Positions 1-9,734 of a stretch of 64,000 nt of DNA are shown here, piece after piece. The stretch covers positions 2,914,001 through 2,978,000 of the forward strand of contig NZ_WVHL01000005.1 in assembly GCF_009861525.1 (NCBI RefSeq). The letters are read 5' to 3'. The first letter of the stretch is position 1. The number at the start of each line of letters is the position of its first letter. Origin of the DNA: Pseudomonas sp. LD120. GTDB taxonomy: Bacteria > Pseudomonadota > Gammaproteobacteria > Pseudomonadales > Pseudomonadaceae. Both the position numbers and the translations under genes were made by a program. A model generated the notes under the pieces. The model was not told the origin of the DNA. It saw only the letters and a program-made list of their open reading frames with translations, and ran no database searches.

Positions 1-608
1 ACGTTCTCAAAAGCCTTCTGTGCAGCGGCGTCGTATTTCTGGTCGCAGTTGAAGCGGGTTTCCATCACGTAGTCTTCGCCTTCTGCTGTGCGCATCTGCG
101 CTTCCCACTGGTTGGCGGCGTTGAGCGCAGCATCCGAGGCCAGGACCACCTCCAGCAGCACTTCCTTGAAATCTACCGCACGAGGGCCTTCCCAGTGGGC
201 GTAGACCGAAGGGTCGGCGGCGTTGCCGCACATGCTCAGGCAACTGGCGCTGTAGCTCAGGCCGCCACCGGACGACTCGGTAAAGGCGCCTACGGTGAGC
301 GGTTTGCCGGGAGCGGGGGCGAAGGTGTCGACGAACTGGGTCAGGTCGGCCTGGCATTTGGGCGTCAGCTCCATGCGCAGTTTGCTGACTGTGCCGCCTT
401 CTATGGTGGCGGTGATGTTGCAGCCCTGGACTTTGAAGCTGTGCTCATCGCCGAAGGATTCACGGGGGATTCCGGCAACGGATTCAAAGTAACGCTGGTT
501 GGTGCCCAGCATGTCGCCAGTGAAGACTCCGGCCACGGTAGCGGCTTGGGCCGCGTCAACGGACAGGGCCAGTGTCGAGGCGAAAAGGCCGTAGATCAGC
601 TTGTTCAT
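1..608 (-). CDS. secreted protein of unknown function, partial (C-terminus beyond window)
   Basis: Reading leftward from the ATG at 608 gives about 202 codons with no stop before the window edge, so the C-terminus is missing. The first 22 residues (MNKLIYGLFASTLALS...AQA) form a clear Sec signal peptide ending in an AxA-type site, so the mature protein is periplasmic or exported. An AAAGGACTCTCCC stretch just upstream supports this start. The mature part has several cysteines (KVQGC, PKC, CLSMC, NCDQK) that could form disulphides in the periplasm. I do not recognise the family. It stands alone, with about 250 bp of unremarkable sequence before the next gene. Confidence 0.7.
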   Translation of the reverse strand, partial: MNKLIYGLFASTLALSVDAAQAATVAGVFTGDMLGTNQRYFESVAGIPRESFGDEHSFKVQGCNITATIEGGTVSKLRMELTPKCQADLTQFVDTFAPAPGKPLTVGAFTESSGGGLSYSASCLSMCGNAADPSVYAHWEGPRAVDFKEVLLEVVLASDAALNAANQWEAQMRTAEGEDYVMETRFNCDQKYDAAAQKAFEN

Positions 609-858
609 GGGAGAGTCCTTTCAATCGGCGACCAGAGTCTTTGGTCACCCTCAAGTGGGTTTGGGGGACGGGAGTTTAGCAGGCGTTGGTGCTGCGTTTT
701 GCGGGTTTAAGGCCCGTAGCGGCCCTGCTGGAGGTACCGACAAGATACGCTACAGACGGCGCTCTCAGGCGTCGAAGCCTTTGCTATTGATGCAGGCCTT
801 CGCATAAACCAGGGACTTCGTCGAGACGCTATCCTGGAAATGCACAGATTCGGCACAC

Positions 859-1419
859 TCATTGGTAGCCACGCCAGTAGGCCTCGACATGCCACAGTGG
901 ACGTCCCGCCAAGACTTCGCGTATGCCATTGATCACGGCTTGATACTGCCCGGCATCGAACTTCGACCAGCGTTGCTTTCGTGCTTGTGCCCAGACTGCC
1001 CGCAGACCGCCAACATCTTGATCGTAGAGCTCATCCAGCAACAGTTTGTCGATAGGGGGATGCAGGGCCTGGACATGGAGGTGCAACTCCTGGCCGGCGC
1101 AGACAAAAGCCCCCTTGAGATAGACATTGATGAGCTTTGCTGCGACGCCGTGGCCGAATCCGACCAGGCCCTTGTTCCTGGCCGCTTCGATTGCGCGTTC
1201 GCGCCATATTTTGTGCTGGGCATCGATGTGCTCGGGAGACGGCAGAAGTTGCGGGCCTGCTAGTAACAGGTGCAACCCTGTGGCTTCGATGATGGTCTTG
1301 CCGGTGCTCACATCGAAGCGACAGGTCTTGGTGCTCGCTGCACGACTTGCGGCCCAGGCGGTGTAGCGGTGAAGGTGTTCGGCAATGTCGTAGGGCTCGA
1401 TCACTGGCGCAGCGTTCAT
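859..1419 (-). CDS. hypothetical protein, second gene of a nuclease-like cassette
   Basis: A 186-aa soluble protein with no signal peptide or membrane segment. Its ATG overlaps the stop of the upstream gene in an ATGA arrangement (1416-1419), so the two are almost certainly translationally coupled. The sequence is rich in Trp, His and Leu, with motifs such as GFGHGVAAKLINVYLKG in the middle and WHVEAYWRGYQ at the C-terminus. I do not recognise a family. Coupling to a PD-(D/E)XK-like protein suggests a partner or regulator of that enzyme, but this is inference from position only. Confidence 0.7.
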   Translation of the reverse strand: MNAAPVIEPYDIAEHLHRYTAWAASRAASTKTCRFDVSTGKTIIEATGLHLLLAGPQLLPSPEHIDAQHKIWRERAIEAARNKGLVGFGHGVAAKLINVYLKGAFVCAGQELHLHVQALHPPIDKLLLDELYDQDVGGLRAVWAQARKQRWSKFDAGQYQAVINGIREVLAGRPLWHVEAYWRGYQ

Positions 1420-1985
1420 ACGGACATCTCCAGCTGTTCATAGGCGTACAGCCAATACAGTGTTCTTTGGTTGTTGAACGTCTTGACCTCGACCACGCCA
1501 CGGGTCTCCGGTAGCCAGCTGTTGTCCCAGGATCGGGTGGTGTCTTGCATTTGCCACCAACTGACAATGTTCGGGTGCCAGGTTTCGGCAAGCATCAAGC
1601 GGTAGACACTGCGTGTCTGGGTGGAAGGGGTGACGAACTTCTCCAGCACCGGGGCCAGGTTTTGCGCTTTCATCCGTTGAAAGTCGATGCGCAGTTGTTC
1701 GGCTTTCTTCGGGGTGAACAGGCGTTTGGCCTCGACAAAGAACACACGTTCCTTGTCGAACAACATGCAGTCGATCCGGTACTCATAGCGCTGGGTGAGC
1801 GGGTTGAGGAAGGGCACCTCCATGAACGCATGGGCGTTGTTGCGTGCGCCAAAGGCATTGGCCAACTGAAAGGTGAGGTTGCGTTCATTCATGCCATTGC
1901 GGCCGTAGGACGGGTAGAACGCACTCAAGCTGTCGGAAAAGTTTGCCGCGGCCTGTTGAATCACACGGTTGATGACTCGACTCAT
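1416..1985 (-). CDS. PD-(D/E)XK nuclease-like protein
   Basis: A 189-aa protein whose N-terminal half has the spacing of a PD-(D/E)XK nuclease core: Glu34 in a helix (NERNLTFQLANAF), Asp72 in YRIDCMLFD, then Glu85-x-Lys87 in VFFVEAKRL at the end of the next strand. This is how restriction-endonuclease-fold enzymes place their metal ligands. The C-terminal half is rich in Trp and aromatics and not recognised. It is the first gene of a two-gene unit and overlaps the next gene by 4 bp. A role in DNA cleavage or defence is plausible. The call rests on motif spacing alone, so fold assignment is moderate and function is unknown. Confidence 0.65.
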   Translation of the reverse strand: MSRVINRVIQQAAANFSDSLSAFYPSYGRNGMNERNLTFQLANAFGARNNAHAFMEVPFLNPLTQRYEYRIDCMLFDKERVFFVEAKRLFTPKKAEQLRIDFQRMKAQNLAPVLEKFVTPSTQTRSVYRLMLAETWHPNIVSWWQMQDTTRSWDNSWLPETRGVVEVKTFNNQRTLYWLYAYEQLEMSV

Positions 1986-2265
1986 AGTGTCCCTCTGCTT
2001 TTATCCTTGAAAAATCGCCTACCCAGGTGGCTGTCACCCCCGAGCATGGCGTGCATCATAAACAACGATATCCGGGGGTTGCTATCAAAATGCCTCTATC
2101 GATGTTGCGTCTTTTCTCGGGCTGGGCGTTTGGGGCATCAGTGCGGCCTGTACGGTCGAAAGCAACGAAGCATTTCTCCTTGATCGCTCCGTGTGGTGTC
2201 CAGTCAGTGGTTGCCTGATCAATCCTGATGCAAAGCAACCTTCAGCCAGTGCGCGGGCCACTCAT

Positions 2266-3026
<761 letters not shown>

Positions 3027-3030
<4 letters not shown>

Positions 3031-3686
3031 CGTGACATCTCTACCTTGGTTTCAAGCAGGTGCAGGCCGGCTTCCAGAACAAGATTGACCGCGTAATAAA
3101 TCACCGCGACGGCCAGATAAAATTCGAACGGGCTGTAGGTTTCGCTCACGGCGCGCTGGGCGCTGTAGACCAGTTCGGCGATGCCGATGATCGACACCAG
3201 GGAGGTGTCCTTGAGCAGGACGATCAGGTTGTTGCCCAGCGGGGCCAGGGTATTGCGCAGTGCCTGCGGCACCACCACGTAGCGTTGCGCCTGACTGCGG
3301 CTCAGGCCAATGGAGCGCGCGCCTTCAATCTGGCCCGGGTCGACCGAGAGGATCCCGGCCCGAATCACGTCGGCGTTGTAGACCGCAAAATGCAGGCTCA
3401 GGCCGATGATGCCGGCCATCAGCGCCGGGATGTCGATCCCCACTTGCACCAGGCCGTAATAGATCAGGTACAGCTGCAGCAGCAGGGGCGTGCCCATCAG
3501 CAGCCAAGTCATAAAGCGTATGGGCAGGGAGATCAGTCTGGGGGTGTAGAGCACGATCAGGGCAAAGGCTATGCCGGCGATCAGGCTCAATACGCTGGAG
3601 CAGAGGAACAGGACCATGGTCCACCAGAGCCCGGTGGCCAGCAGCTCGGAATAGGGTGTCACGATACTCAGGTCGAGGCTTGGCAT
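3027..3686 (-). CDS. polar amino acid ABC transporter permease
   Basis: A 219-aa inner-membrane permease of the HisM/GlnP type with about five hydrophobic segments. The cytoplasmic coupling loop appears as AGILSVDPGQIEGARSIGLS, which matches the EAA motif region (E-A-x3-G) that docks on the ATPase. It overlaps the ATPase gene by 4 bp and follows a second permease by 9 bp. The two permeases probably form a heterodimer, as in His and Gln importers. Confidence 0.92.
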
Positions 3687-3695
3687 GGGAGCGTC

Positions 3696-4343
3696 TCACT
3701 TGGCCGCGAAGCGTTTATCGAGGTGGTCCACCATCAGTCTGACCGTGTAGACCATGGCGATGTACAAAATGGCCGACACCGTGAAGATCTCGAATGGCTT
3801 GTAGGTGGAACTGATAAAACGCTGCGCCGTGTAGGAAAGTTCGACCACGGAGATGGTCGACACCAGGGCCGAGCCTTTGATCAGCGCGACCGCATTGACC
3901 CCCAGTGGCCTGATCATCAACTTGGCGGTTTGCGGCAGTGTGATCAGCCACAGGGTCTGGCCCTTGCCGAAACCGATTGAACGCGCCGCCTCGACCTGGC
4001 CGGGATCGACGTTGCTGATCGCGCCACGAATGGATTCGGCCATGTAGGCCGCGATGTTCAGGCCCAGGCCGATGACACCGGCGGAAAACGGCTCCAGCTC
4101 AAGGCCGATCTGCGGGCCGCCAAAGTAGATGAGAAACAGCTGGACCAGGCAGGGGGTGCCGCGAAAAACGCTGATGTAGACCCTGGCCAGGCAGCGAAGC
4201 AGAAAAAAGCCGGACAGCCGGGCGGCCACCAGCACGACGGCAACCAGAAAACCCAGCAGCAGTGCCAGCAGCGAAACGTGCACCGTGACCCAGGCCGCCT
4301 CCAGAAAAAACGGCAGGGTGCGCTGTATAAGTGTCAGATCCAT
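3696..4343 (-). CDS. polar amino acid ABC transporter permease
   Basis: A 215-aa permease with several transmembrane helices and the EAA loop SNVDPGQVEAARSIGFGKGQ. I start it at the ATG at 4343 (MDLTLIQRTLPFFLEAAW), which gives the usual family length and places the first membrane segment correctly. The open frame continues another 39 codons upstream, but that stretch is not permease-like. It pairs with the adjacent 219-aa permease and follows the binding-protein gene by 64 bp. Confidence 0.9.
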   Translation of the reverse strand: MDLTLIQRTLPFFLEAAWVTVHVSLLALLLGFLVAVVLVAARLSGFFLLRCLARVYISVFRGTPCLVQLFLIYFGGPQIGLELEPFSAGVIGLGLNIAAYMAESIRGAISNVDPGQVEAARSIGFGKGQTLWLITLPQTAKLMIRPLGVNAVALIKGSALVSTISVVELSYTAQRFISSTYKPFEIFTVSAILYIAMVYTVRLMVDHLDKRFAAK

Positions 4344-4407
4344 GGGCAGGCTCGAAAAGGTCGGATTGACTGGCCCGACCCCCAGGTCGAGCCAGGCTGC
4401 AGATGAG

Positions 4408-5196
4408 TCAGCGAATGTCCTTGCCAATCCACTGCATCGAGATCTTTTCGTAGCTGCCATCGGCGAGCATGTCGTTCAGCGCCTGCTGCATCGCGGCCTT
4501 GAGTTCAGGGTTGTTCTTGCGCAGCGCAATGCCCATGCCTTCAACCCCACCGTCACGGTCGGGAGGGGTGATGATGCGCACCTTCTGCCCGGTTTCCTTG
4601 ACGGCCACCAGCACCGGCACGCTGTCCATCACCAGCGCATCGAGGCGCCCGGCGTCCAGGTCGACCAGCATCTCGGGAAGGCCTTTGTAGGTTTTTACCT
4701 TCAGGTTGCCGCGCGCCCTGGCCCATTTGTCGTGGGCATCGCCCAGGGTGACGCCCACCTTCACCTCCTTCAGGTCATCCAGGCTGTGGATCGGCGAGTC
4801 TTCCTTCACCACGATGGTGCGGCCGGCGTGGTAGTAGGGACCGACGAAATCCACGGCCTTCTGGCGCTCCGGGGTGATGGTCATGGAGGCAATGATGGCG
4901 TCATATTTTTTCGCCAGCAGCCCGGCAATGATCCCGTCGAAGGGCGTGGTGACGATGCTGACGTTCACCCCGAGCCGCTGGGCCAGGGCTTCGCTGATGG
5001 AGGCGTCGAAGCCGACAATCTGGTTCTGCTCGTTGGCAAAGCTGAAGGGCGAGTACTGCCCGCTCATGGCGATACGAATCTCTTTGGATGCCTGGATCGA
5101 TTGCAAGTCATCAGCCTGAGCGGCTGCCGGATAGAGGAGCGCCGCGGCGACGACGGTGGATGCAGCAAACAGACCCTTGAGCGTTCTGGTTAGCAT
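4408..5196 (-). CDS. periplasmic amino-acid-binding protein of the ABC importer
   Basis: A 262-aa family-3 solute-binding protein. Residues 1-28 are a signal peptide ending AAAQA. The mature domain shows family-3 landmarks: EIRIAMSGQYSPFSFANEQNQIVGFDASISEALAQRLG, then VGVTLGDAHDKWAR, then the ligand-pocket Asp in LDALVMDSVP. It captures the substrate in the periplasm and delivers it to the two downstream permeases. It is separated from the upstream enzyme gene by 192 bp containing two strong hairpins, which may allow it to be expressed at a different level. Confidence 0.92.
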   Translation of the reverse strand: MLTRTLKGLFAASTVVAAALLYPAAAQADDLQSIQASKEIRIAMSGQYSPFSFANEQNQIVGFDASISEALAQRLGVNVSIVTTPFDGIIAGLLAKKYDAIIASMTITPERQKAVDFVGPYYHAGRTIVVKEDSPIHSLDDLKEVKVGVTLGDAHDKWARARGNLKVKTYKGLPEMLVDLDAGRLDALVMDSVPVLVAVKETGQKVRIITPPDRDGGVEGMGIALRKNNPELKAAMQQALNDMLADGSYEKISMQWIGKDIR

Positions 5197-5290
5197 TGGA
5201 TGGCACCTTTGAAGAATGATTAATTATTGTTGTTTGGGCTCTTCACCCAGGCCTCGGGAAAAGCTTTGCATAGGCTGTTCTGGAAAGCAC

Positions 5291-5347
5291 CCGGCAAGGT
5301 GTCCGCCAGCCGGACACATTGCCGGAGTTGGCCGACACTCTGTCGGC
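5291..5347. promoter_or_regulatory. two tandem hairpins between enzyme and importer genes
   Basis: The first palindrome has 15-base arms at 5291-5305 and 5311-5325 around a 5-base loop, with one mismatch (CCGGCAA and GTGTCCG on the left mirrored by CGGACAC and TTGCCGG). The second is perfect: GCCGACA at 5331-5337 and TGTCGGC at 5341-5347 with a 3-base loop. They lie between the stop of the fusion enzyme and the start of the binding protein. No U-tract follows, so they are more likely an RNA-processing or attenuation element, or an operator, than a simple terminator. Confidence 0.6.
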
Positions 5348-5388
5348 TATGCACGCTGGCGGTCACTTGCGCGCCAATCCTGGCAGCT

Positions 5389-8300
5389 CTACTGCAGGGC
5401 CGCCTTGAAGCTGTCGTCCAGCACCTCCAGCAGCAAGTCGGCATTCTTGTGGCTGAAGATCATCGACGGGCGCATTTTCAGCACGTTGTCATGGGGGCCT
5501 TCGGTGCCGATCAGCACGCCGCGCTCCCGGGCGCCATCGGCGACCTTTTTTGCCAGTTGCGTGGCCGGAGCCTTGCTCTGCCGGTCGGTGACCAGTTCGA
5601 TCCCGAGGAACAGCCCCAGCCCACGCACATCGCCAATGACCGCGTAGCGCTGCTGCAGCTTGCGAAAGCCTTCGAGCAGATAGTTGCCCACCGTCAGTGC
5701 GTTGAGTTTCAGGTTGTCGCGCTCGATCACATCGAGAACGCTGAGGCCCACGGCACATGAAACCGGGCTGCCAGCGAAGGTATTGAAGTACTCCATGCCG
5801 TTGTTAAAGCTGTCGGCGATCTCGCGGGTGGTCACCACCGCCGACATGGGATGGCCGTTGCCAATGGGTTTGCCCATGGACACCGCATCGGGCACCACGC
5901 CCTGGGTTTCAAAGGCCCACCAGTGGCTGCCCACTCGGCCAAAGCCGACCTGGACCTCATCGGCCAGGCACAGACCGCCCTCGGCACGCACCATGGCATA
6001 GACTTCTTGCAGGTAGTTGTCCGGGAAAAACAGCTGCCCGGCGACACTGGGAATGGACTCCGCCAAAAAGAACGCCGGGGCTCGGCCCTGCCGGCGCATG
6101 CTGTCGATCTGCTCGGCGACACTTTGCGCGAAACGCTTGCCCAGCTCTTCGAATGGCCAGTCATCCGCTGCGCGGTAAACGTCCGGCACGGCCGCCTCGA
6201 ATACATGCTCTGCACGGCCCTTGCCGGCCTTGCGCTTGTACTTGTAAGGGCTCAGATCAATCAGCTCCTGGGTGGTGCCGTGGTAGGCCCAATCCAGCAC
6301 GATGGCATCGTTGCGCCCGGTGTGATTGCGCGCCATGCGCAGCATCAGGCTGTTGGCTTCGCTGCCTGAACAGCCAAAGGAGGCGACCGCCAGGCCCTCG
6401 GGCAATGTTGCGGTGAGCCGCTCGGCGTATTCCACGATGTTGTCGTGCAGGTAGCGGGTGTTGGTGTTCAGGCGTGAAGCCTGACGCGCAAGGGCTTGCA
6501 CCACATCGGGATGGCAGTGGCCGAGGTGGCAGACGTTGTTGAAGCAGTCCAGATACGCGCGGCCAACGTTGTCGATCAACCAGACCCCATCACCGCGCAC
6601 GAACTTGATCGGGTCCGAGTAGGAAATCGACAAGTTGGGCAGCAGCAGTTGCTTACGCTTGGCTACGATCTGCGCTTTGCTCCTGCCTTCCTGGCTATAG
6701 GTTTCCGCAGGGATTCCGGCCAGGGTCGAGGCATCCGGGAACAGGTCGGCCCACACCTCAAGATAGGCCCGTTCACCGACGCCGATGAACTCGCTCGCCT
6801 TCAACTGGGTGTCGGTGGACATCTGGAAATGCACATGGGGCAGCCAGCCGCCATTTTCCGTATCCGCGCCCATGTAGCCCACCAGCGCGCCCGCTTCAAG
6901 GTGGTCGCCGGGCTTGAGGCGGGTCAGCGCTTCGTGGGCCATGTGCCCCCACAGGGTCAGGAAGGGCGGGCAGCCTTCAGGCGAGTGCTTGAGCATGATC
7001 AAGCCGCCATAGCCCAGCGGTTCAGGCTCGACCTCGACGCTCTGCACCACACCGGCAAGCGGTGTGTACAGCGGTGTTCCGGCGGGCATGATCAAGTCGA
7101 CGCCCAGGTGGATGATCCGACGCTCTCCTGCAATGAAGCGCGATTCAAAGGCGCGGTCGGTGTAGATGGTCCTGGCTTCGCCCCAGGGCCCGATGCCCAG
7201 CCGTACATGCTGCTCGGCGGAGAAATCGTTCCACCACTGGGTTGCCTCTGCCGGGCGCTGCTCGGCCGAAGCGATGGTCATCTCATGGCTGGCATCGGCG
7301 AACGGGACAATCGCCTTGTTCAGGGTCGCCGCCGAGGGATGCACGATGTCCGCGAAGGACTGGCGGTGTTCATCCACCCAGCGGCGAATCGCCCCAGCGC
7401 CTTCTATCGCGTCGTAACCACAAGCCTTGCGCAGGATCGCCGTGGCCAGGCGCGGGTTCATGCGATCCATCTTTTCCAGCAGGCGCCAGGCCGGTGCTTC
7501 GCTGATGGCCAGGTAAGGGTTGTCCTGGGTCTGCTGGTGGCGCGAGGCGGACAAGGTGACGCTGATCACCAGGCGCATGGCGATCAGATTGAACAGCACA
7601 TCCAGCTCTTGCGGTTGCAACGGGTAGCGCTCGTGGAAGCCGCCGGTGAGGGCGGCGGCCGCGCCGATGGGGTCTTGCATGTCGAGAATGGCGTAGGCGC
7701 AGGTGATGGCGACTTCGGCAATCAGCACCGTGTGCACCGCATCGCCAAAATCGATGATGCCCGAGACCTTTTGATGATTCTGCGGGTTGACGAGGATGTT
7801 CCAGTCATTGCCGTCGTTGTGAATGACCTGGGTGCGCAAGCGCGCAAGCCTGGGTTCGACCTGTTGTTCAAAGGCCTCAATGAAGCGAAGCGCAATGGCG
7901 CGTCTGCCGGGGTCCTTGATGAAGTGCAGGCGGGCGCGGGAACGGGCGGCGTGCCGCAGGTCCCAGTCCAGATCGCGGACCGCGCCGGGATGCATGAAGC
8001 CCTGAAGGGCATGGTCCATGTCGGCGAATGATTGACCCAGGCTGCGCATGAGTTCGAAGGTGCGCGGGACTTCGGCCAGCGGTGTGCCGGGCAGCCAACT
8101 CACCAGGCGCACCGCGTGGGTTTCGCCAGAGGGCGCCACGGCCGAGGCGAGTAAATCGCCGGCCAGGCTTTTCTTCAACTGCGGTACGCCAAGCTCGGGG
8201 CTGTGATGGGCCAGATGGCTGAGGAGGGCGGTCTGCAGCTGGCTTTCAATGCGCGGCTCACTGGCGTTGACGACTTTCAGAATCCATCCCGCATCAGTTG

Positions 8301-8442
8301 CTGTGTTCAACCGGAAGTTGCAGTCTCGCTCGCCGTCCAGCGGCGAGGCGCTGGCGCTGACATTGAAAAGCTGCTCAGCCAATTGTTCGGCATCGCGGGG
8401 CGAAAACTGCGGAGCAGGGTGGCAAAGGTCAGTCATGGTCAT
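5389..8442 (-). CDS. fusion protein: APH-type kinase, M23 peptidase-like domain, class-III aminotransferase
   Basis: A 1017-aa three-domain protein. Residues about 20-330 are an aminoglycoside-phosphotransferase/hydroxylysine-kinase-like domain with H208-N-D210, N215 and DFG at 231-233. Residues about 430-560 are an M23/LytM domain with its zinc motifs intact (H445-x3-D449, and H536-x-H538). Residues about 600-1017 are a class-III PLP enzyme with DEVQVGFGR and Lys858 in SMGKPIGNG. In animals, separate kinase (HYKK) and phospholyase (PHYKPL, ETNPPL) proteins phosphorylate hydroxylysine or use phosphoethanolamine and then eliminate phosphate. The fusion suggests the same two-step chemistry in one chain; the peptidase part may act as a scaffold or a hydrolase. 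The operon also encodes an amino-acid importer, and an Lrp regulator is divergent. Substrate unknown. Confidence 0.88.
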   Translation of the reverse strand: MTMTDLCHPAPQFSPRDAEQLAEQLFNVSASASPLDGERDCNFRLNTATDAGWILKVVNASEPRIESQLQTALLSHLAHHSPELGVPQLKKSLAGDLLASAVAPSGETHAVRLVSWLPGTPLAEVPRTFELMRSLGQSFADMDHALQGFMHPGAVRDLDWDLRHAARSRARLHFIKDPGRRAIALRFIEAFEQQVEPRLARLRTQVIHNDGNDWNILVNPQNHQKVSGIIDFGDAVHTVLIAEVAITCAYAILDMQDPIGAAAALTGGFHERYPLQPQELDVLFNLIAMRLVISVTLSASRHQQTQDNPYLAISEAPAWRLLEKMDRMNPRLATAILRKACGYDAIEGAGAIRRWVDEHRQSFADIVHPSAATLNKAIVPFADASHEMTIASAEQRPAEATQWWNDFSAEQHVRLGIGPWGEARTIYTDRAFESRFIAGERRIIHLGVDLIMPAGTPLYTPLAGVVQSVEVEPEPLGYGGLIMLKHSPEGCPPFLTLWGHMAHEALTRLKPGDHLEAGALVGYMGADTENGGWLPHVHFQMSTDTQLKASEFIGVGERAYLEVWADLFPDASTLAGIPAETYSQEGRSKAQIVAKRKQLLLPNLSISYSDPIKFVRGDGVWLIDNVGRAYLDCFNNVCHLGHCHPDVVQALARQASRLNTNTRYLHDNIVEYAERLTATLPEGLAVASFGCSGSEANSLMLRMARNHTGRNDAIVLDWAYHGTTQELIDLSPYKYKRKAGKGRAEHVFEAAVPDVYRAADDWPFEELGKRFAQSVAEQIDSMRRQGRAPAFFLAESIPSVAGQLFFPDNYLQEVYAMVRAEGGLCLADEVQVGFGRVGSHWWAFETQGVVPDAVSMGKPIGNGHPMSAVVTTREIADSFNNGMEYFNTFAGSPVSCAVGLSVLDVIERDNLKLNALTVGNYLLEGFRKLQQRYAVIGDVRGLGLFLGIELVTDRQSKAPATQLAKKVADGARERGVLIGTEGPHDNVLKMRPSMIFSHKNADLLLEVLDDSFKAALQ

Positions 8443-8575
8443 GGTTTTCCAAGTTATTTTTTTCAGTTAGCTTGGCATGCGAAATCTTCGAAGGCAGTAG
8501 GTATGCGGTCGGCTTTGGCCTGCATATTGTCGGAATCGGCCGGCACAAAATCGGCAGTCAATGTGAGGAGTTTCA

Positions 8576-9016
8576 ATGCGCGAGCTGGACGTGAAAGATC
8601 GGGAAATACTCGACATTCTGTCTAAAGAGGCGCGGATCGCCCTGAAGGCCCTGGCCGCCAGAATCGGCTTGTCCAGAAGCGCCACCAGCGAGCGCGTCAG
8701 CAACCTTGAACGCAACGGTGTGATCAGGGGCTACCGGGCGGACATTGGCGAAATCGACGCCAACCTGATTCGCGCCATGTTTCTGGTGTGCCTGAAACGC
8801 ACCCCGGCCATCAGCCTGCTGGACATGCTGGCCCAGCACTCGCAGGTGCGCCGCATCTCTTCGGTCAGCGGCCAGCTGGACCTGGTGATCGAGATCGAAT
8901 CACGCACCATTGATGACCTGAACCGTGTCCGGGATGCCGTCGCCAGTCACGAATCGGTCGAGGACATCACCACCGCCGTGGTGCTCCGCCGTGACATCGA
9001 CCGCCAGGCCTCCTGA
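8576..9016 (+). CDS. Lrp/AsnC family transcriptional regulator
   Basis: A 146-aa protein with an N-terminal winged helix (residues about 5-60, LAARIGLSRSATSERVSNLERNGVIRGYRADI) and a C-terminal RAM ligand-binding domain (residues about 70-140, with VRRISSVSGQLDLVIEIE). The length is normal. A GAGGAG ribosome site precedes the ATG. It is divergent from the fusion enzyme with 133 bp between starts, the usual place for a local regulator that senses the amino acid being catabolised. It probably controls the 2266-8442 operon and itself. Confidence 0.93.
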   Translation: MRELDVKDREILDILSKEARIALKALAARIGLSRSATSERVSNLERNGVIRGYRADIGEIDANLIRAMFLVCLKRTPAISLLDMLAQHSQVRRISSVSGQLDLVIEIESRTIDDLNRVRDAVASHESVEDITTAVVLRRDIDRQAS

Positions 9017-9196
9017 TCCGCCACGGCGGCAAGACTTGATGACGCGTGCCTGCGGGAATGCCGGACACTGCTCAAACGCAGCTGCAATCCACGCTTGGCG
9101 CCCGATCCCAGTGGCCTGATCCGTCAAGTCGGGCCTGGCTCTTTATGGCAATCGCAACGTGCCGCGCTGTACAACTCCCATTCGCAAATCATAAAA

Positions 9197-9211
9197 TGAG
9201 AAGCATTATCA
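9197..9211 (+). promoter_or_regulatory. Fur box upstream of the ECF sigma gene
   Basis: TGAGAAGCATTATCA matches the 7-1-7 Fur consensus TGATAATnATTATCA, with a perfect right half and two mismatches in the left half. It ends 16 bp before the ATG of the sigma factor, so Fur-Fe would block its transcription. This agrees with iron-starvation control of a haem-uptake locus. Confidence 0.75.
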
Positions 9212-9227
9212 TTAATGCGAATCTCCC

Positions 9228-9734
9228 ATGCACAACCACAGCCTCTCTTCGCCTGTCGCCCAGTTGTATGCGAACCATCACGGCTGGCTGCGTGGCTGGT
9301 TGCATCGGCGTCTGGGGCACAGCGCCGATGCCGAGGACCTGGCCCACGACACCTTCATCCGCGTGCTGCGGTCCCAGGAAGATGTACGTGAGCTGCGCCA
9401 GCCCATGGCGTTTCTGGCCACCATCGCCAATGGTCTGTTGATCAATCGCTGGCGTCGTCAGGCGATTGAGCGGGCTTACCTGGAGGCGCTGGCGGCACGG
9501 CCGGTGGGGGAGGAGCCTTCGCCGGAAGAGCGGCATCTGATGATCGAGACCCTGTTGCAGCTGGACTCGCTGCTGGTGGGGTTGTCGTCGCGGGTGCGGC
9601 AGATTTTCTTTCTGTCCCAGCTCGATGGCTTGACCTATGCGCAGATCGCCGCCCGATTGGGCCTGACCGTGGCCCAGGTGCAGCGGGCCATGGGCAAGGC
9701 GTTCAGTGTCTGCTATGCGAGCCTGTTTGAATGA
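9228..9734 (+). CDS. ECF sigma factor, FecI/HxuI type
   Basis: A 168-aa sigma-70-family factor. Region 2 is seen as LYANHHGWLRGWLHRRLGHSADAEDLAHDTFIRVL and region 4 as LDGLTYAQIAARLGLTVAQVQRAMGKAF. This is the iron-starvation (FecI-like) group that directs polymerase to a neighbouring TonB-receptor promoter. A Fur box lies just upstream, and the anti-sigma gene overlaps its end by 4 bp. The sigma/anti-sigma/receptor order with no hemophore gene resembles the Hxu cell-surface-signalling system of P. aeruginosa. Confidence 0.92.
   Translation: MHNHSLSSPVAQLYANHHGWLRGWLHRRLGHSADAEDLAHDTFIRVLRSQEDVRELRQPMAFLATIANGLLINRWRRQAIERAYLEALAARPVGEEPSPEERHLMIETLLQLDSLLVGLSSRVRQIFFLSQLDGLTYAQIAARLGLTVAQVQRAMGKAFSVCYASLFE

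Noticed and set aside
6496..8031. 511-codon plus-strand frame over the fusion enzyme
   Set aside because: Antisense to the kinase and M23 domains, which have intact catalytic motifs.
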